Positions 8,216 to 16,873 are shown, numbered from the stretch's first letter. The stretch is DNA of 31,108 bases from Gemmatimonadota bacterium (GCA_016719105.1 JADKAQ010000005.1:1-31108), one strand, 5' to 3'. The notes: generated from the letters alone by a model not told the origin. Made by a program: numbers and translations.

Positions 8216-9736
8216 ATGGGCGCTTTCTCCCTCGAGCCCTCGAGCGCTGCACCTGGCGACAAGACGTCCCCCCGGCCAGCGGGCTTTCGCTGGCCAGAGG
8301 AACGGCGCCCGCTCCCGCCGGAACCGCCCCCTGAGCCAAAGGCGGGACCGTCGTGGGAGGTCATCGGGCAGCGCGCCATCCTGGCGATCGGGCTCGCCGC
8401 CTCGCTCTGGATCTACTTCGTCCCCGCACCGGCCGGCCTAACGATCCAGGGCAAGACCGCCTGCGCGGTCTTCCTGCTCTGCACCACGCTCTGGATCACG
8501 AACGCCGTCCCGTTCGGCGTGACCGGGCTCCTCGCCATCGCCCTGCTCGGCGCCACCGGCGCCATGAAGTCGAGCGACGCCTTTGCCGCCTTTGGCAACT
8601 CGGCGGTCTTCTTCCTTGTCGGCGTCTTCATCATCGGCGGCGCGCTCGTCGACAGTGGCCTGAGCAAGCGCTCGGCGCTCCTCTTCCTGCGGCACTTCGA
8701 GCGGTCGCCCTACGCCTTCGCCACCGGGATGATGCTCGCGGCCGCCTTCGGGACGATGTGGATGCCGAACCAGGCGACTTCGGCGATGCTCTTCCCCATC
8801 GCCGTCGAGGTGGCGCAGGCGCTGCGCCTGCGCCCGCTGCACAGCAACTACGCCAAGACGCTCTTCCTGTCGTTGGCGTGGGGGGCCATGGTGGGTTCCA
8901 ACGCCTCGTTCCTCGGAAGCACGCGCGCCGCCCTCGCGCTGGGGATGCTCAATGAGTCCTACGGCCGCACGATCACCTTCGGGACATGGGTCATCGCGTC
9001 GCTCCCGATGGTCGTGCTGGGCGTCGCGGTCGCACCGCTCATCCTGCGGTGGTGCTTCCCCAAGGAAGACGTGAGCTTCGTCTCTGCCCGGGCGATGCTG
9101 GAGACGACGGTCAAACAGCTGGGCCCCATGCAGGCGCGCCAGTGGAACGTCGCGATCATCGCCGGACTCACGATCCTGTCGTGGGTCCTGCTCGGCGACC
9201 GGCTCGACCTCGCCGTCATCTCGCTCCTCGGTGCCGTCGCGTTGTTCGCGACGCGGGCCATGTCGTGGGACGAGGCGGAGAAGCGGATCTACTGGAACAT
9301 CGTGCTGATGTACGGCGGCGCCATCGCGCTTGGTGTCGTCATCGACAAGACCGGTGCGGCGCGCTGGCTCGTCGAACGACTGGTGGGCGGGGTCGCCTTT
9401 TCCCCCTTCTTCGCCATCGCCGCCGTGCTCGTGGGCTCGCTGATCCTCTCCGAGTTCATGAGCAACGCGGCCGCCGTCGCGGTCATGCTCCCGCTGGCCT
9501 TCAGCCTGGGGAACACCCTGGGGGCGTCACCGGTCGCACTCACGCTCGCGGTTTCGATCGGGGCGGGGCTCGACTTCGCGCTCCCGTTCAGCTCAGCCCC
9601 CAATACGATCGTCTTCGCCAGCGGCTATCTTCGCATGATGGATGTCGTCAAGGCGGGCGGGATCATGACGATCGCGTCGATTGCCATCGTCCTGCTCGTG
9701 GCGTGGCTCTGGTGGCCCATCATCGGACTGGTATGA
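8216..9736 (+). CDS. SLC13/DASS-family sodium:anion symporter, likely sulfate uptake
   Basis: This 506-residue polytopic inner-membrane protein has a Pro-rich cytoplasmic N-terminus of about 45 residues and then roughly 11-12 membrane segments. The two family hairpin motifs are visible: MPNQATSAMLFPIA near residue 183 (a variant of the usual SNTATxxMLxP) and EFMSNAAAVAVMLPLAF near 415. The C-terminal half holds LPFSSAPNTIVFASGYLRM, where DASS proteins have PPNAIVFGSG. The family moves dicarboxylates, citrate or sulfate with Na+. Its place between sulfate-activating genes favours sulfate, by inference. The 3' end overlaps the next gene by ATGA, supporting one operon. The ATG at 8216 gives the longest frame; a start closer to the first helix cannot be excluded because no strong ribosome binding site precedes it. 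Confidence 0.85.
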   Translation: MGAFSLEPSSAAPGDKTSPRPAGFRWPEERRPLPPEPPPEPKAGPSWEVIGQRAILAIGLAASLWIYFVPAPAGLTIQGKTACAVFLLCTTLWITNAVPFGVTGLLAIALLGATGAMKSSDAFAAFGNSAVFFLVGVFIIGGALVDSGLSKRSALLFLRHFERSPYAFATGMMLAAAFGTMWMPNQATSAMLFPIAVEVAQALRLRPLHSNYAKTLFLSLAWGAMVGSNASFLGSTRAALALGMLNESYGRTITFGTWVIASLPMVVLGVAVAPLILRWCFPKEDVSFVSARAMLETTVKQLGPMQARQWNVAIIAGLTILSWVLLGDRLDLAVISLLGAVALFATRAMSWDEAEKRIYWNIVLMYGGAIALGVVIDKTGAARWLVERLVGGVAFSPFFAIAAVLVGSLILSEFMSNAAAVAVMLPLAFSLGNTLGASPVALTLAVSIGAGLDFALPFSSAPNTIVFASGYLRMMDVVKAGGIMTIASIAIVLLVAWLWWPIIGLV

Positions 9737-10338
9737 AGCAGAACTCCGGCGCGGTCGTCTGGTTCACCGGCCTCCCCTCGTCGGGGAAGTCGACAATCGC
9801 GCACGAGGTGTACCGTCAGCTGCTCGAGCGCGGCTTCGCCACCGAGCTCCTGGACGGTTCCGAGGTGCGCGAGAGCCTGTCGCGCGGCCTTGGCTTCTCG
9901 CGTGCCGACCGCGAGGAGAACGTTAGGCGGATTGGCTACGTGGCCAAGCTGCTCGCCCGCAATGGCGTGATCGCCATCTGCGCGGCCGTCTCCCCGTATC
10001 GCGCCACGCGCGACGAGGTGCGCCGCAACACGACGCGCTTCATCGAGGTCTACGTCGAGTGCCCGGTGGAGGTCGCCGAACGACGCGATCCCGACGGGAT
10101 GTACGCCAAGGCACGGCGGGGCGAGATCGAGGAGTTCACTGGGATCAACGCGCCGTACGAGCCGCCGCTCGCCCCCGAGGTGCACATCCACGCCGACCAC
10201 GACTCAGTCGAGGACGGCGCGTGGAAGGTGCTCAGCACGCTCGAACTCGTGGGGGTGATCCCGCGCGACTCGGCCCGTCCGCAGCTCACCAAGGAAGAGG
10301 AACTCCTGCGCAAGCTCTCGAGCCAGGGCCATTTCTGA
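9733..10338 (+). CDS. cysC: stand-alone adenylylsulfate (APS) kinase
   Basis: This 201-residue enzyme phosphorylates APS to PAPS. It shows the P-loop GLPSSGKST at residues 13-21, LLDGSEVRESLSRGLGFSRADREENVRR for substrate binding, the AVSPYRATRDEVR segment where other family members have FISPY, and a lid GINAPYEPP. It is a second APS kinase only 2.4 kb from the fused one, and differs in the P-loop (SSGKST against GSGKTT). The start codon overlaps the stop of the symporter (ATGA), and it is the last gene of the plus-strand operon. Whether it duplicates the fused kinase or has a different regulation or partner cannot be told from sequence. The frame is intact. Confidence 0.92.
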   Translation: MKQNSGAVVWFTGLPSSGKSTIAHEVYRQLLERGFATELLDGSEVRESLSRGLGFSRADREENVRRIGYVAKLLARNGVIAICAAVSPYRATRDEVRRNTTRFIEVYVECPVEVAERRDPDGMYAKARRGEIEEFTGINAPYEPPLAPEVHIHADHDSVEDGAWKVLSTLELVGVIPRDSARPQLTKEEELLRKLSSQGHF

Positions 10339-10352
10339 GCAATGCAGCTGAC

Positions 10353-10386
10353 GGGGCGGGAGTCCGTCGTGGCGACGGACCGCCCC
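10353..10386. terminator. bidirectional hairpin between convergent cysC and epimerase genes
   Basis: GGGGCG-GGA-GTCCGTCG (10353-10369) pairs with CGACGGACCGCCCC (10373-10386) to give a 14-bp stem with one three-base bulge and a three-base loop. It sits 14 bases after each of the two converging stop codons, at 10338 and 10400, as expected for a shared terminator. No long U tract is seen on either side. Confidence 0.55.
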
Positions 10387-10399
10387 GCCCCGGCGTCGC

Positions 10400-11414
10400 T
10401 CACGCGATGTTGTAGTAGCGGCGGTACCACTCCACGAAGCGCCGCACCCCTTCGTCGATCGTCGTCTTCGGGGTGAAGCCCAGGTCGCGCTGCAGGTCGG
10501 AGGCGTCGGCGTAGGTGGCCGGGACGTCCCCGGGCTGCATGGGGAGCATCTGCAGCCTGGCGGTCATGCCGGAGTGCTTCTCGAGGACGCGGATCATGTC
10601 CATGAGACGCACCGGCGACTGGTTCCCGATGTTGTACAACCGGTAGGGGGCCGACGACGTGGCCGGGTCGGGATGATTGCCGTCCCACGCGGCATTGGGC
10701 GTCGCGGGATGGTCGATGGCGCGCACGAAGCCCTCGACGATGTCGTCGACGAAGGTGAAGTCGCGCTGCATCTCCCCGTTGTTGAAGACCGGGATCGTCT
10801 CTCCGGCCAGCATCGCCTTGAGGAAGATGAAGAGCGCCATGTCCGGTCGCCCGTACGGTCCGTAGACCGTGAAGAAGCGAAGCCCGGTGCACGGGACGCC
10901 GAACAGCGACGCGTACGAGTGCGCCATGAGCTCGTCGGCTCGCTTGGTGGCGGCGTAGATCGTGGGGGGGGGCGCGGCGCCGCCGTGCACCGAGAACGGC
11001 ATGCCGGTGTTGGCGCCGTACACCGAGCTGGTCGACGCATAGACGAGATGCGGAACCGTATGGTGCCGGCACCCCTCCGAGGATGTTCAGGAACCCGTGG
11101 ATGTTGCTCTTCACATACGCATGCGGGTTCTCGAGCGAGTACCGCACCCCGGCCTGCGCCGCCAGGTGCGCGACGGCGTCGAACCGGTAGCTCGTGAAGA
11201 GCTGGCGTATTCCGTCGTCATCTGCGAGGTCGAGGCGATGAAAGCCGAAACCGGGCTCGCGCTCGAGCTCCGCCAGGCGCGCATGCTTGAGCGTGGGGTC
11301 GTAGTACTCGTTGAGATTGTCGAGGCCGATGACCCGGTCGCCGCGCTGGAGAAGGCGCTGCGCCAGGTGGAATCCGATGAAGCCGGCCGCGCCGGTGACG
11401 AGAATGGTCTTCAC
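10400..11414 (-). CDS. NAD-dependent UDP-glucuronate 4-epimerase (extended SDR)
   Basis: The protein converts UDP-glucuronate to UDP-galacturonate, a precursor for acidic surface polysaccharide. The N-terminus VKTILVTGAAGFIGFHLAQ has the Rossmann TGxxGxxG at residues 7-14. DNLNEYYDPTLKHARL is typical of GlcA epimerases and differs from GalE. HLAAQAGVRYSLENPHAY, then STSSVYG, the catalytic YAATK near residue 153, and RFFTVYGPYGRPDMALF follow. Length (about 337 residues) fits the family. The GTG at 11414 is chosen because it directly precedes the beta strand. One extra base in the cc at about 11077 splits the frame into two pieces; removing it gives a continuous ECRHHTVPHLVYASTSS-type join. The pair of pieces is otherwise complete. 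It is the last gene of the minus-strand polysaccharide locus, separated from it by an IS3 element. Confidence 0.88.
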
Positions 11415-11771
11415 TGCGTTTGATGGAGGAAGCCTGCTGGACTGCAGCCGTTGCGCCCAACCCTTGGTGGACGCCCGCGCACAACGGGACGTTTCACAAT
11501 CAATGCCGCCGTGTCGCCCGGGTCCCGTCCCCGCGCCGGACGGCCCATCTTTCGCTCCGCACGCAGCCGTCCCTCGCCCCCCGAAATCGGGCGTCGAGGG
11601 CTCCCTGCGGCTTTTCGTCACGATATCACCGTCCTGTGGTTCTCGCACTTCGTTCCGTGGTCCTCGACCGGGCACGGCGCGCTCGCGTGACCGTTCCGCC
11701 TGGTGCGAGAGGCGGCCGGCCGGCGCGAGCTGCATCTCCTTGCCCTCGCCCCGCCCACACCGACCGGTCCT
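11415..11771. other. intergenic region between the epimerase and the IS3 element
   Basis: No frame on either strand resembles a known protein and I see no RNA gene. It includes the upstream side of the epimerase gene, so a promoter is expected near 11415-11520, but no clear -35/-10 pair stands out. The frame of the IS3 transposase runs on into this region only because it has lost its own stop. Confidence 0.4.
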
Positions 11772-11787
11772 TGAGGGTCCCCCCGCC
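11772..11787. repeat. IS3 left terminal inverted repeat
   Basis: TGAGGGTCCCCCCGCC matches the reverse complement of 12976-12991 base for base. Beyond it the two ends continue as CATTCTCC and ATTCCCGCC, a partial match. Confidence 0.85.
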
Positions 11788-12644
11788 CATTCTCCACTGT
11801 TGGGTAGACCGTCGGACCTGGTGTGAGGTTTGGAACGTACGCGCGTACTCGCTAGGGGTTAAGGGGTGGCAGGCCTCGTTGGGGCGTTCGTCGTTGTAGG
11901 CCCGGCGCCAGCGTTCGATGTGGAAACACGCGTCCGCCAGGGAGAGGAAGTAGTGTTGGTCTAGGCACTCGTCGCGGAAGCGCCCGTTGTAGGATTCGAT
12001 GTGCGCGTTCTGGATCGGCTTGCCTGGCTGGATGAAGGCGACGGTGATGCCCCGATCCGCCGCCCACGCATCAAAGGCCCGACTGCGGAACTCGCTGCCG
12101 TTGTCGAGGGAGAGTCGCACCGGCTGCCCGCGCGTCGCGATCACCGCGTCGAGCGCCGCGATCACGGCCACGCTCGGCAGGCTGTGGTGGACGGTGATCA
12201 TGAGGCTCTCGCGGGTGCACGCACCGACCAGCGTGCCGCAGCGGATGCGACACCCCGATGCGAGTTGGTCACGCACGAAGTCGATGCCCCAGGTGTCGTT
12301 GGGCACCTCGGCCGCCGGACGCGGTACGCGCGGCACCGCGAGCCGTTGCCGGCCGCGCCGTCGCACCGCCAGTCCTTCGAGGCGATACAGGCGTTCCACG
12401 CGCTAGTAGTTCACCTGCCACCCTCGCGTTACAGCTTCCAGTGCAGGCGCGGCACACCCCAGCGCGCATACGTGGATGCGAGCTCGCGGAGCTTGTCGCG
12501 CAGGGCGGCGTCGCTCCGCGGGCGCTTCGGCACGTAGCGCAGCGCCGTGCGCTCGAGGCCGAGCATCCGACACGCCGCCCGTTCAGTGACGGAATAGCCC
12601 CCTCGCACCTGCTGGACCACGGCGCGGCGCACCGCCGTGGTCAT
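11772..12644 (-). pseudogene. IS3-family OrfB transposase (DDE), inactivated
   Basis: The N-terminal piece (from the ATG at 12644, overlapping the orfA stop as ATGA) reads VRGGYSVTERAACRMLGLER and ends RLHWKL. The main piece has the rve-type integrase core: TWGIDFVRDQL for the first Asp, SLDNGSEFRSRAF for the second, and IESYNGRFRDECL for the catalytic Glu. Between them, where family members read LLRREGW..VNxKRVxRLYR, the sequence has a TAA, a one-base loss and a TAG in place of a Lys codon (about 12400-12432). TAA and TAG look like base substitutions, not length errors, so this is true decay. The normal C-terminal stop is also lost, since the frame runs through the end of the element. Confidence 0.85.
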
Positions 12645-12907
12645 CGTCCGTTTCCCAGGACGTCCTTCAGGATCTGGAGATTGAGCGCCTGATCGGCGAC
12701 GCGGCGTTTGAGGCGGCGATTCTCCTCTCCCAGCGCTTTCAGGCGATTGGCTTCGTTCACCTGGAGATCGCCGTAGCGCTTCTTCCAGTGGTAGAAGGTC
12801 CGGCGCGAAATGCCATGACGCCGGATCAGGTCCGCCGGCGAGGCGCCGGCGGCGTGCTCCTGCAGGATGGCGACGATCTGTTCGGTGGTGAATCGCGAGG
12901 TCTTCAT
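12641..12907 (-). CDS. IS3-family OrfA, helix-turn-helix transposase subunit
   Basis: This 88-residue protein has the usual OrfA layout: MKTSRFTTEQIVAILQEHA, an HTH (PADLIRRHGISRRTFYHWKKRYG, residues about 25-46) that binds the inverted repeats, then a Leu-zipper-like helix (EANRLKALGEENRRLKRRVADQALN) and LQILKDVLG at the end. Its stop overlaps the orfB start by ATGA. The frame is intact, unlike orfB, so the product alone could at most bind IS ends. Confidence 0.9.
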   Translation of the reverse strand: MKTSRFTTEQIVAILQEHAAGASPADLIRRHGISRRTFYHWKKRYGDLQVNEANRLKALGEENRRLKRRVADQALNLQILKDVLGNGR

Positions 12908-12975
12908 CAGGGCTCCTGGCCGCTCCTACGAACGGCGGTGGGAGGCCCGACTGTTAACCACCAACTGGCGGGAAT

Positions 12976-12991
12976 GGCGGGGGGACCCTCA
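12976..12991. repeat. IS3 right terminal inverted repeat
   Basis: GGCGGGGGGACCCTCA is the exact reverse complement of the left end at 11772-11787 and marks the orfA-proximal end of the element, 69 bases beyond the orfA start. Confidence 0.85.
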
Positions 12992-13001
12992 AACGGGCTA
13001 G

Positions 13002-13109
13002 CTTACGAATTTCTTCATCAACGTCGCGTACGCGTTTTACTTGCCGGCGTTGTCCGGTCTGGTGATTGCCACCACCTTCGCGATTGAGAAAGAACTCGCG
13101 CTGGCTTAG
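13002..13109 (+). pseudogene. possible C-terminal remnant of a membrane protein next to the IS3 element
   Basis: A plus-strand frame of 35 residues begins just after a stop at 12999-13001 and reads NFFINVAYAFYLPALSGL, VIATTFAIEKELALA, then TAG. It is hydrophobic and looks like a last transmembrane helix with a short tail, while the opposite strand frames here are hydrophilic and unlike known proteins. It abuts the IS3 right end, so it may be what is left of a gene cut by the insertion or by a rearrangement. No matching upstream part is found left of the IS. It converges on the end of the GT2 gene. Could be chance. Confidence 0.3.
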
Positions 13110-14071
13110 GGGTGCAGTGGTCGTATGCGGCGCAACAGTGCACCTAGCGGTCGAGCCAACGGTGTGGTGCACACCCACGACGCCCAGTAGAGGGGCAATC
13201 CGCGATCGTCCGCTGTGCGAAACCGAGTTCGCAGTCTCTTCGCGGCCTCCCACTGCCCCCAGTACCCCAAGACGCACGCCGTCTTGAACGCCCTGAATGT
13301 GAAGAAGCGAGCCAGCAGCGGCCGTAAGGCGACTGGACAGACATGCTCGATCCGTTCCGGGTGTTCCAAGAAGGGCTCCACAGGCCGCGCAGACTGCTGA
13401 TTCTTACTCAGCTGACCAGCCTCGGTGTGAATGATCACCCGGGGAGTCATCTCGAACACCACCGTTTCGTTGAGGAGGAGTTGCACCATTAAGAAGGAGT
13501 CCTCGGCGAAGCGACACCGCTCTTCATAGAAGCCACCCCACTTCCGAAGAACACTGGCGCGGATCACTGTCGTACACGGATGCAAGTACGCGAGCGCGTA
13601 CGCGAAGGCCGTGGTTTCCATCCCCGGGTGAACTCGCAGGCTCCCGGCCACGATGCCACGAGCCTCCCACATCGATTTGGTTGAGCGCGGGGTTGTGCCT
13701 GGCCCGTGGAAATCGTAGTAACCGCTGGATACCGACGCGACGTCCTCACCAAGCGAACGGAATTGTCGGACGGCAAGTTCGAGATAGTCGGGCAGCCATT
13801 CGTCGTCCGCATCGAGGAACGCGATCCACTCTCCCTTTGCCTCGGCGATGCCCCGATTGCGTGCTGCTCCGGGACCGGCATTCGCCTGCCGGATCATGCG
13901 GAAGCGAGAGTCGGGATAACCTGCGGCGATGGCAGCGCTTCCGTCCTGGGAGCCATCGTCCACGATGACTACTTCAAAATCTGCAAAGGACTGTGCCGCG
14001 ATGGAGTCAAGAGCGCGCCGAACATAGGGTTCTTTGTTGTACAGCGGCACAACCACCGAAACCTGCGGCAT
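13106..14071 (-). CDS. GT2-family (GT-A fold) glycosyltransferase
   Basis: The 321-residue protein is a cytoplasmic or membrane-associated inverting glycosyltransferase using a nucleotide-sugar donor. It starts PQVSVVVPLYNKEPYVRRAL, with VDDGS at residues 38-41, NAGPGAARNRGI near 64-75 and the metal-binding DADD at 87-90. A second conserved stretch, FAEDSFLMVQLLL, holds the likely catalytic ED pair. The C-terminal third (ALRPLLARFFTFRAFKTACVLGYWGQW) may lie on the membrane. The ATG overlaps the stop of the upstream GT4 gene (TGATG). The frame is intact. The sugar transferred is unknown. Confidence 0.9.
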   Translation of the reverse strand: MPQVSVVVPLYNKEPYVRRALDSIAAQSFADFEVVIVDDGSQDGSAAIAAGYPDSRFRMIRQANAGPGAARNRGIAEAKGEWIAFLDADDEWLPDYLELAVRQFRSLGEDVASVSSGYYDFHGPGTTPRSTKSMWEARGIVAGSLRVHPGMETTAFAYALAYLHPCTTVIRASVLRKWGGFYEERCRFAEDSFLMVQLLLNETVVFEMTPRVIIHTEAGQLSKNQQSARPVEPFLEHPERIEHVCPVALRPLLARFFTFRAFKTACVLGYWGQWEAAKRLRTRFRTADDRGLPLYWASWVCTTPLARPLGALLRRIRPLHP

Positions 14072-15249
14072 CAGGCCCCCTTCTCCGCAGTGACTTCGGC
14101 ATAGAGATCGGAATAAGTGTCGAGCAACGCCTTTCGGTAGTGGTCAGGCCGGAAGTGCTCTTGGACCTTTGCGTAGGCGGCTTTCGCGAGCCGGACAGCC
14201 AAGGGACCATCGCTGAGAATACGACGTAGCGCGGTACCCAAGACCTGCGGATCCCGAGGCTGCACCAGCAGCGCGGATTCCTCATCCACAACCGTTTCCT
14301 GGACGCCACCGACCGCCGTCGATACGAGGGGCAAGCCTGCTTCCATCGCCTCCAGCAGCACATTCGGAGATCCTTCACTCAGGGAAGGCAGCACGAACAC
14401 ATCGGCACGAGCGAAGAACGGCCGGGTGTCAGGGTGATGACCTGCGAAAATAACGCGCTCGCGGATTCTCAGAGAGCTTACCAATTGCTCCATAGGATCC
14501 CGCTCCACGCCGTCCCCAGCAGCACCAATCGTATGGGGAGCCCCGGCAGTTCATGAACGACTTGGGCAGTAGCATGAAGCAAATCCGCGTGGTCTCTCTC
14601 CGAAGAAGCTCGGCCCACCGCCAAGACCACGCGATCCTGGGAATGGATGCTCAAGCGCTTGGATGACTCCAGCACTTCATCCGGAGTCGCATACGGCGAC
14701 GGTGCTATGGAATTGGGAAGCATCCGAGTACGATCGGGACGAACTCCGGACTGCTCCAGACTTCGTGCGAAGGGATTGCAGAATGTCAGCACCCGCTCGG
14801 CCGCCGGCAGAGACCAACGGTTGAGCCGGTTGTAGAGCCGGACTTTCTTATCCTCAGTTGTGTAGCCATGATGAAGCGCGATCCACGGACAGCCGTTCCC
14901 GAGCGGACTGACGCGCAGCAGGAAACGCCCCTTCACTACGTGGGTTTGGATGATGTCGGGCTGAATGCGGTCCACGCTTGCGCGCAGTAGCGGGAGCACT
15001 CGCGGATCGAACTGCCGACGCGCCGGCTCAAGTTGCACGGCAATGCTCTGTGCACGACCCGCTTCAATGAACTGATTTGTCATGCGGTGCAGATCACATG
15101 CGCCTCGGACAAACGTCACAATGGACACGTCCGCCGCAGGCCGTTCGCCATCCGTTTCCCGAGCCCGGACGCAAAAACTGAATCAGGTTGCTCGCCGGTC
15201 CCGTGACCGCGTAGGCTTCCATGAGGAAGACAACGCGAGGGGGGCGCAT
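14071..15249 (-). CDS. GT4-family (GT-B fold) glycosyltransferase
   Basis: From the ATG at 15249 the protein reads MRPPRVVFLMEAYAVTGPAS, an N-terminal Rossmann start, then the acceptor domain with IIQTHVVKGRFL and WIALHHGYTTEDKKVRLYNRL. The donor domain has VVLAVGRASSERDH, and then ADVFVLPSLSEGSPNVLLEA, the usual E-x7-E motif of retaining GT4 enzymes. Two length errors, one extra T in the poly-A/T run at 15173-15177 and one missing base in the C run at about 14514-14517, cancel and give 392 residues, normal for the family. The HHGYTTEDKKVRLYNRL region is closely similar in pattern to FYHGATAEDWKVRLYHAL of the second GT4 in this locus, suggesting the two are paralogues. Confidence 0.88.
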
Positions 15250-15282
15250 CGTGAAGTGAGAGGGCTCGGTGAACCGGAGCAT

Positions 15283-15660
15283 TCAGGTGAGTTTGCGCTT
15301 CAGCATACGCGTGAAATCGACCTCGATGCGTTGGATCCTGAGGTGTTCGGCCCCCGTCCGTGAATAGAGTATCAACTCGCCTTCGCGCCCGCCGCTTAAG
15401 GGAAACGTTTTCTGAAGCTTCCATTGTTGCGGGTGGTTTTCGACCAGCGCCCGCACTCCCTGCCGATGCGGCATCTCGACGTTGCCGCGTACGGAGTCGA
15501 TGAGCACCTCACCCACCGGAAGTTGATCGAGAATGGTCCAAACTCTTCCAGCGGTGCCAGCAGGCGATACTCGTCCACGGCCACTTCGCCTCCCCAGTGA
15601 GCGGAGGCTAGGATCTTCGATGCACGCAGAAAGTAATGCCGTGGCTTGGGTGACAGTTGG
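15283..15660 (-). pseudogene. C-terminal part of an interrupted membrane glycosyltransferase-like gene
   Basis: The minus-strand frame reads SPKPRHYFLRASKIL, EVAVDEYRLLAPLEEF, then in a shifted frame TILDQLPVGEVLIDSVRG, NVEMPHRQGVRALVE and ends at a TGA at 15283. This resembles the extracytoplasmic tail of GT39-type transferases. One base is missing near 15541. The gene is cut at its upstream side by the IS110 element: the preceding part lies at 16922-17106, and joining the two across the duplicated AGTTGG keeps the frame (SGRRQL then SPKPRHYF). The stop is 33 bases before the downstream GT4 start, so this was part of the polysaccharide operon. The family call is tentative. Confidence 0.6.
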
Positions 15661-15671
15661 TATGAAGCGGC

Positions 15672-15766
15672 GGCTGGGCCTCCACGGTAACGTGGTGATC
15701 CCGGCTGCTCCCCCACTATCCACGCGCTCACCGTCTGCCGACGGGGTGCCTACCGGGAGGCCAGCC
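15672..15766 (+). ncRNA. candidate IS110 bridge RNA segment
   Basis: The 5' non-coding end folds on paper into a closing stem of 11 pairs with one bulged G (15672-15683 with 15756-15766). It encloses a 5-bp hairpin with a four-base loop (15731-15744). A CCACG/CGTGG hairpin at 15682-15695 competes with two pairs of the closing stem. IS110-group elements such as IS621 express a bridge RNA from this position. The segment is shorter than the published type, so it may be only part of the RNA or chance pairing. Confidence 0.3.
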
Positions 15767-15769
15767 CCC

Positions 15770-16873
15770 ATGGAGATCATAGGCCTGGATCTGCACAAGC
15801 GCGAGAGTCAGCTGTCCTTTAAAGCGGACGACCGGTCGATCACCGACCGCCGCATCGCCACCAGTCGGGAGCGGTTCTCCGCAGTGTTGGGTGGGCGGCC
15901 ACGCGCCCGTATTCTGCTCGAGGCGAGCACCGAGAGCGAGTCGGTGGCCCGCCATCTGGAGTCGCTCGGCCACGAAGCGATCGTCGCGGACCCGAACTAC
16001 GCGCCGATGTACGCCAATCGCTCGCGCCGCACCAAGACCGACAAGCGCGATGCGCGGACGCTGATGGACGCGTGCGAGACGGGCGCGTGGCGTCCCGCGT
16101 ATCGCCTGTCCGAGGCGCGACGGCATGTACGCGCGGAGCTGGCGGTGCGGGATGCGCTGGTCCGGACGCGCACCCGGTACATCGCACTGGCGAAAGCGCT
16201 GGTGCGGCGCGATGGACTCCGCGTCCCAACGAGCGCGAGTGCGTGGGTGCCGACGCGGATTGCGGAGCTGGATCTCTCGCCGACGTTGACGATGGAGTTG
16301 GCGCCGCTCTTCGCGGAGTTCGCGCCGCTCAATGCGCAGATCGCGGTAGCGGACGCGCGCATCGCCGCGTTCGCGACCCACGATCCGATCGCGACGCGCC
16401 TCACCACGGCACGCGGGGTGGGGCCGGTGACGGCGAGCGCGTTCGTGGCCACGATTGATGACATCACGCGATTTCGCACGGCGCACGAGCTGGAGGCATA
16501 TCTCGGGGTGATTCCGAGCGAGCGAAGCTCGGGCGAGAAGCGGCAGCTCGGACATATCACGAAGACGGGCAATAGGCGCGTGCGCTGGCTGCTGGTCGAA
16601 GCGGCGTGGCAGATCCTGCGGTCAAAGTCTCCGCAGACGCTCGCGCTGCGCGCATGGACCGTGCAGATCGCCCACCGGCGCGGCAAGCGCATCGCGGTGG
16701 TCGCGCTCGCGCGCCGCTTGGCCGGCATCCTCTACGCGATGTGGCGGGATGACGTGTCGTACGACGCGCAGCGCATTCGGCCGCTGCCACCGGCCGCCTA
16801 CCAACGCGCGGGACAAGCACAGCAGAACCAGGCGCGAATCGAGTTGACTGAATCGGGAGCGGCGAGCGCGTGA
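15770..16873 (+). CDS. IS110-family DEDD transposase/recombinase
   Basis: The 367-residue protein begins MEIIGLDLHKRES with the first catalytic Asp at residue 7. LLEAST gives Glu51 and TKTDKRDART gives Asp91 and Asp94, completing the RuvC-like DEDD site. The C-terminal Transposase_20 domain shows LTTARGVGPVTASAFVATI (helix-hairpin-helix) and LGVIPSERSSGEKRQLG near residues 245-261, which holds the Ser thought to attack DNA in this family, then ITKTGNRRVRWLLVEAAW. The ATG at 15770 is chosen as the first start before the RuvC strand. The frame is intact and the catalytic residues are all present, so the element could be active. Confidence 0.93.
   Translation: MEIIGLDLHKRESQLSFKADDRSITDRRIATSRERFSAVLGGRPRARILLEASTESESVARHLESLGHEAIVADPNYAPMYANRSRRTKTDKRDARTLMDACETGAWRPAYRLSEARRHVRAELAVRDALVRTRTRYIALAKALVRRDGLRVPTSASAWVPTRIAELDLSPTLTMELAPLFAEFAPLNAQIAVADARIAAFATHDPIATRLTTARGVGPVTASAFVATIDDITRFRTAHELEAYLGVIPSERSSGEKRQLGHITKTGNRRVRWLLVEAAWQILRSKSPQTLALRAWTVQIAHRRGKRIAVVALARRLAGILYAMWRDDVSYDAQRIRPLPPAAYQRAGQAQQNQARIELTESGAASA

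Larger units (their letters stand above)
11772..12991 (-). mobile_element. IS3-family insertion sequence (IS407-like), decayed
   Basis: The element is 1220 bp, begins TGAGGG and ends CCCTCA, and carries orfA and orfB in the usual overlapping order on the minus strand. Sixteen terminal bases are perfectly inverted (11772-11787 and 12976-12991), with partial matching beyond. No target-site duplication is visible in the flanks (ggtcct to the left, aacggg to the right). The transposase gene has in-frame stop substitutions, so the copy is probably dead. It sits between the epimerase gene and the GT2 gene and splits the polysaccharide locus. Confidence 0.85.

Noticed and set aside
7098..8339. 413-codon minus-strand open frame opposite the PHP gene
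   Set aside because: The plus strand has a complete PHP enzyme; the antisense product is compositionally odd and has no motif.
11766..12997. Target-site duplication of the IS3 element
   Set aside because: Flanks are ggtcct and aacggg; no 3-5 base match is present.
15283..15660. Possible sulfotransferase fragment, expected from the sulfate operon
   Set aside because: No PAPS-binding P-loop-like motif is present; the tail resembles GT39-type membrane transferases and joins to a membrane helix across the IS.
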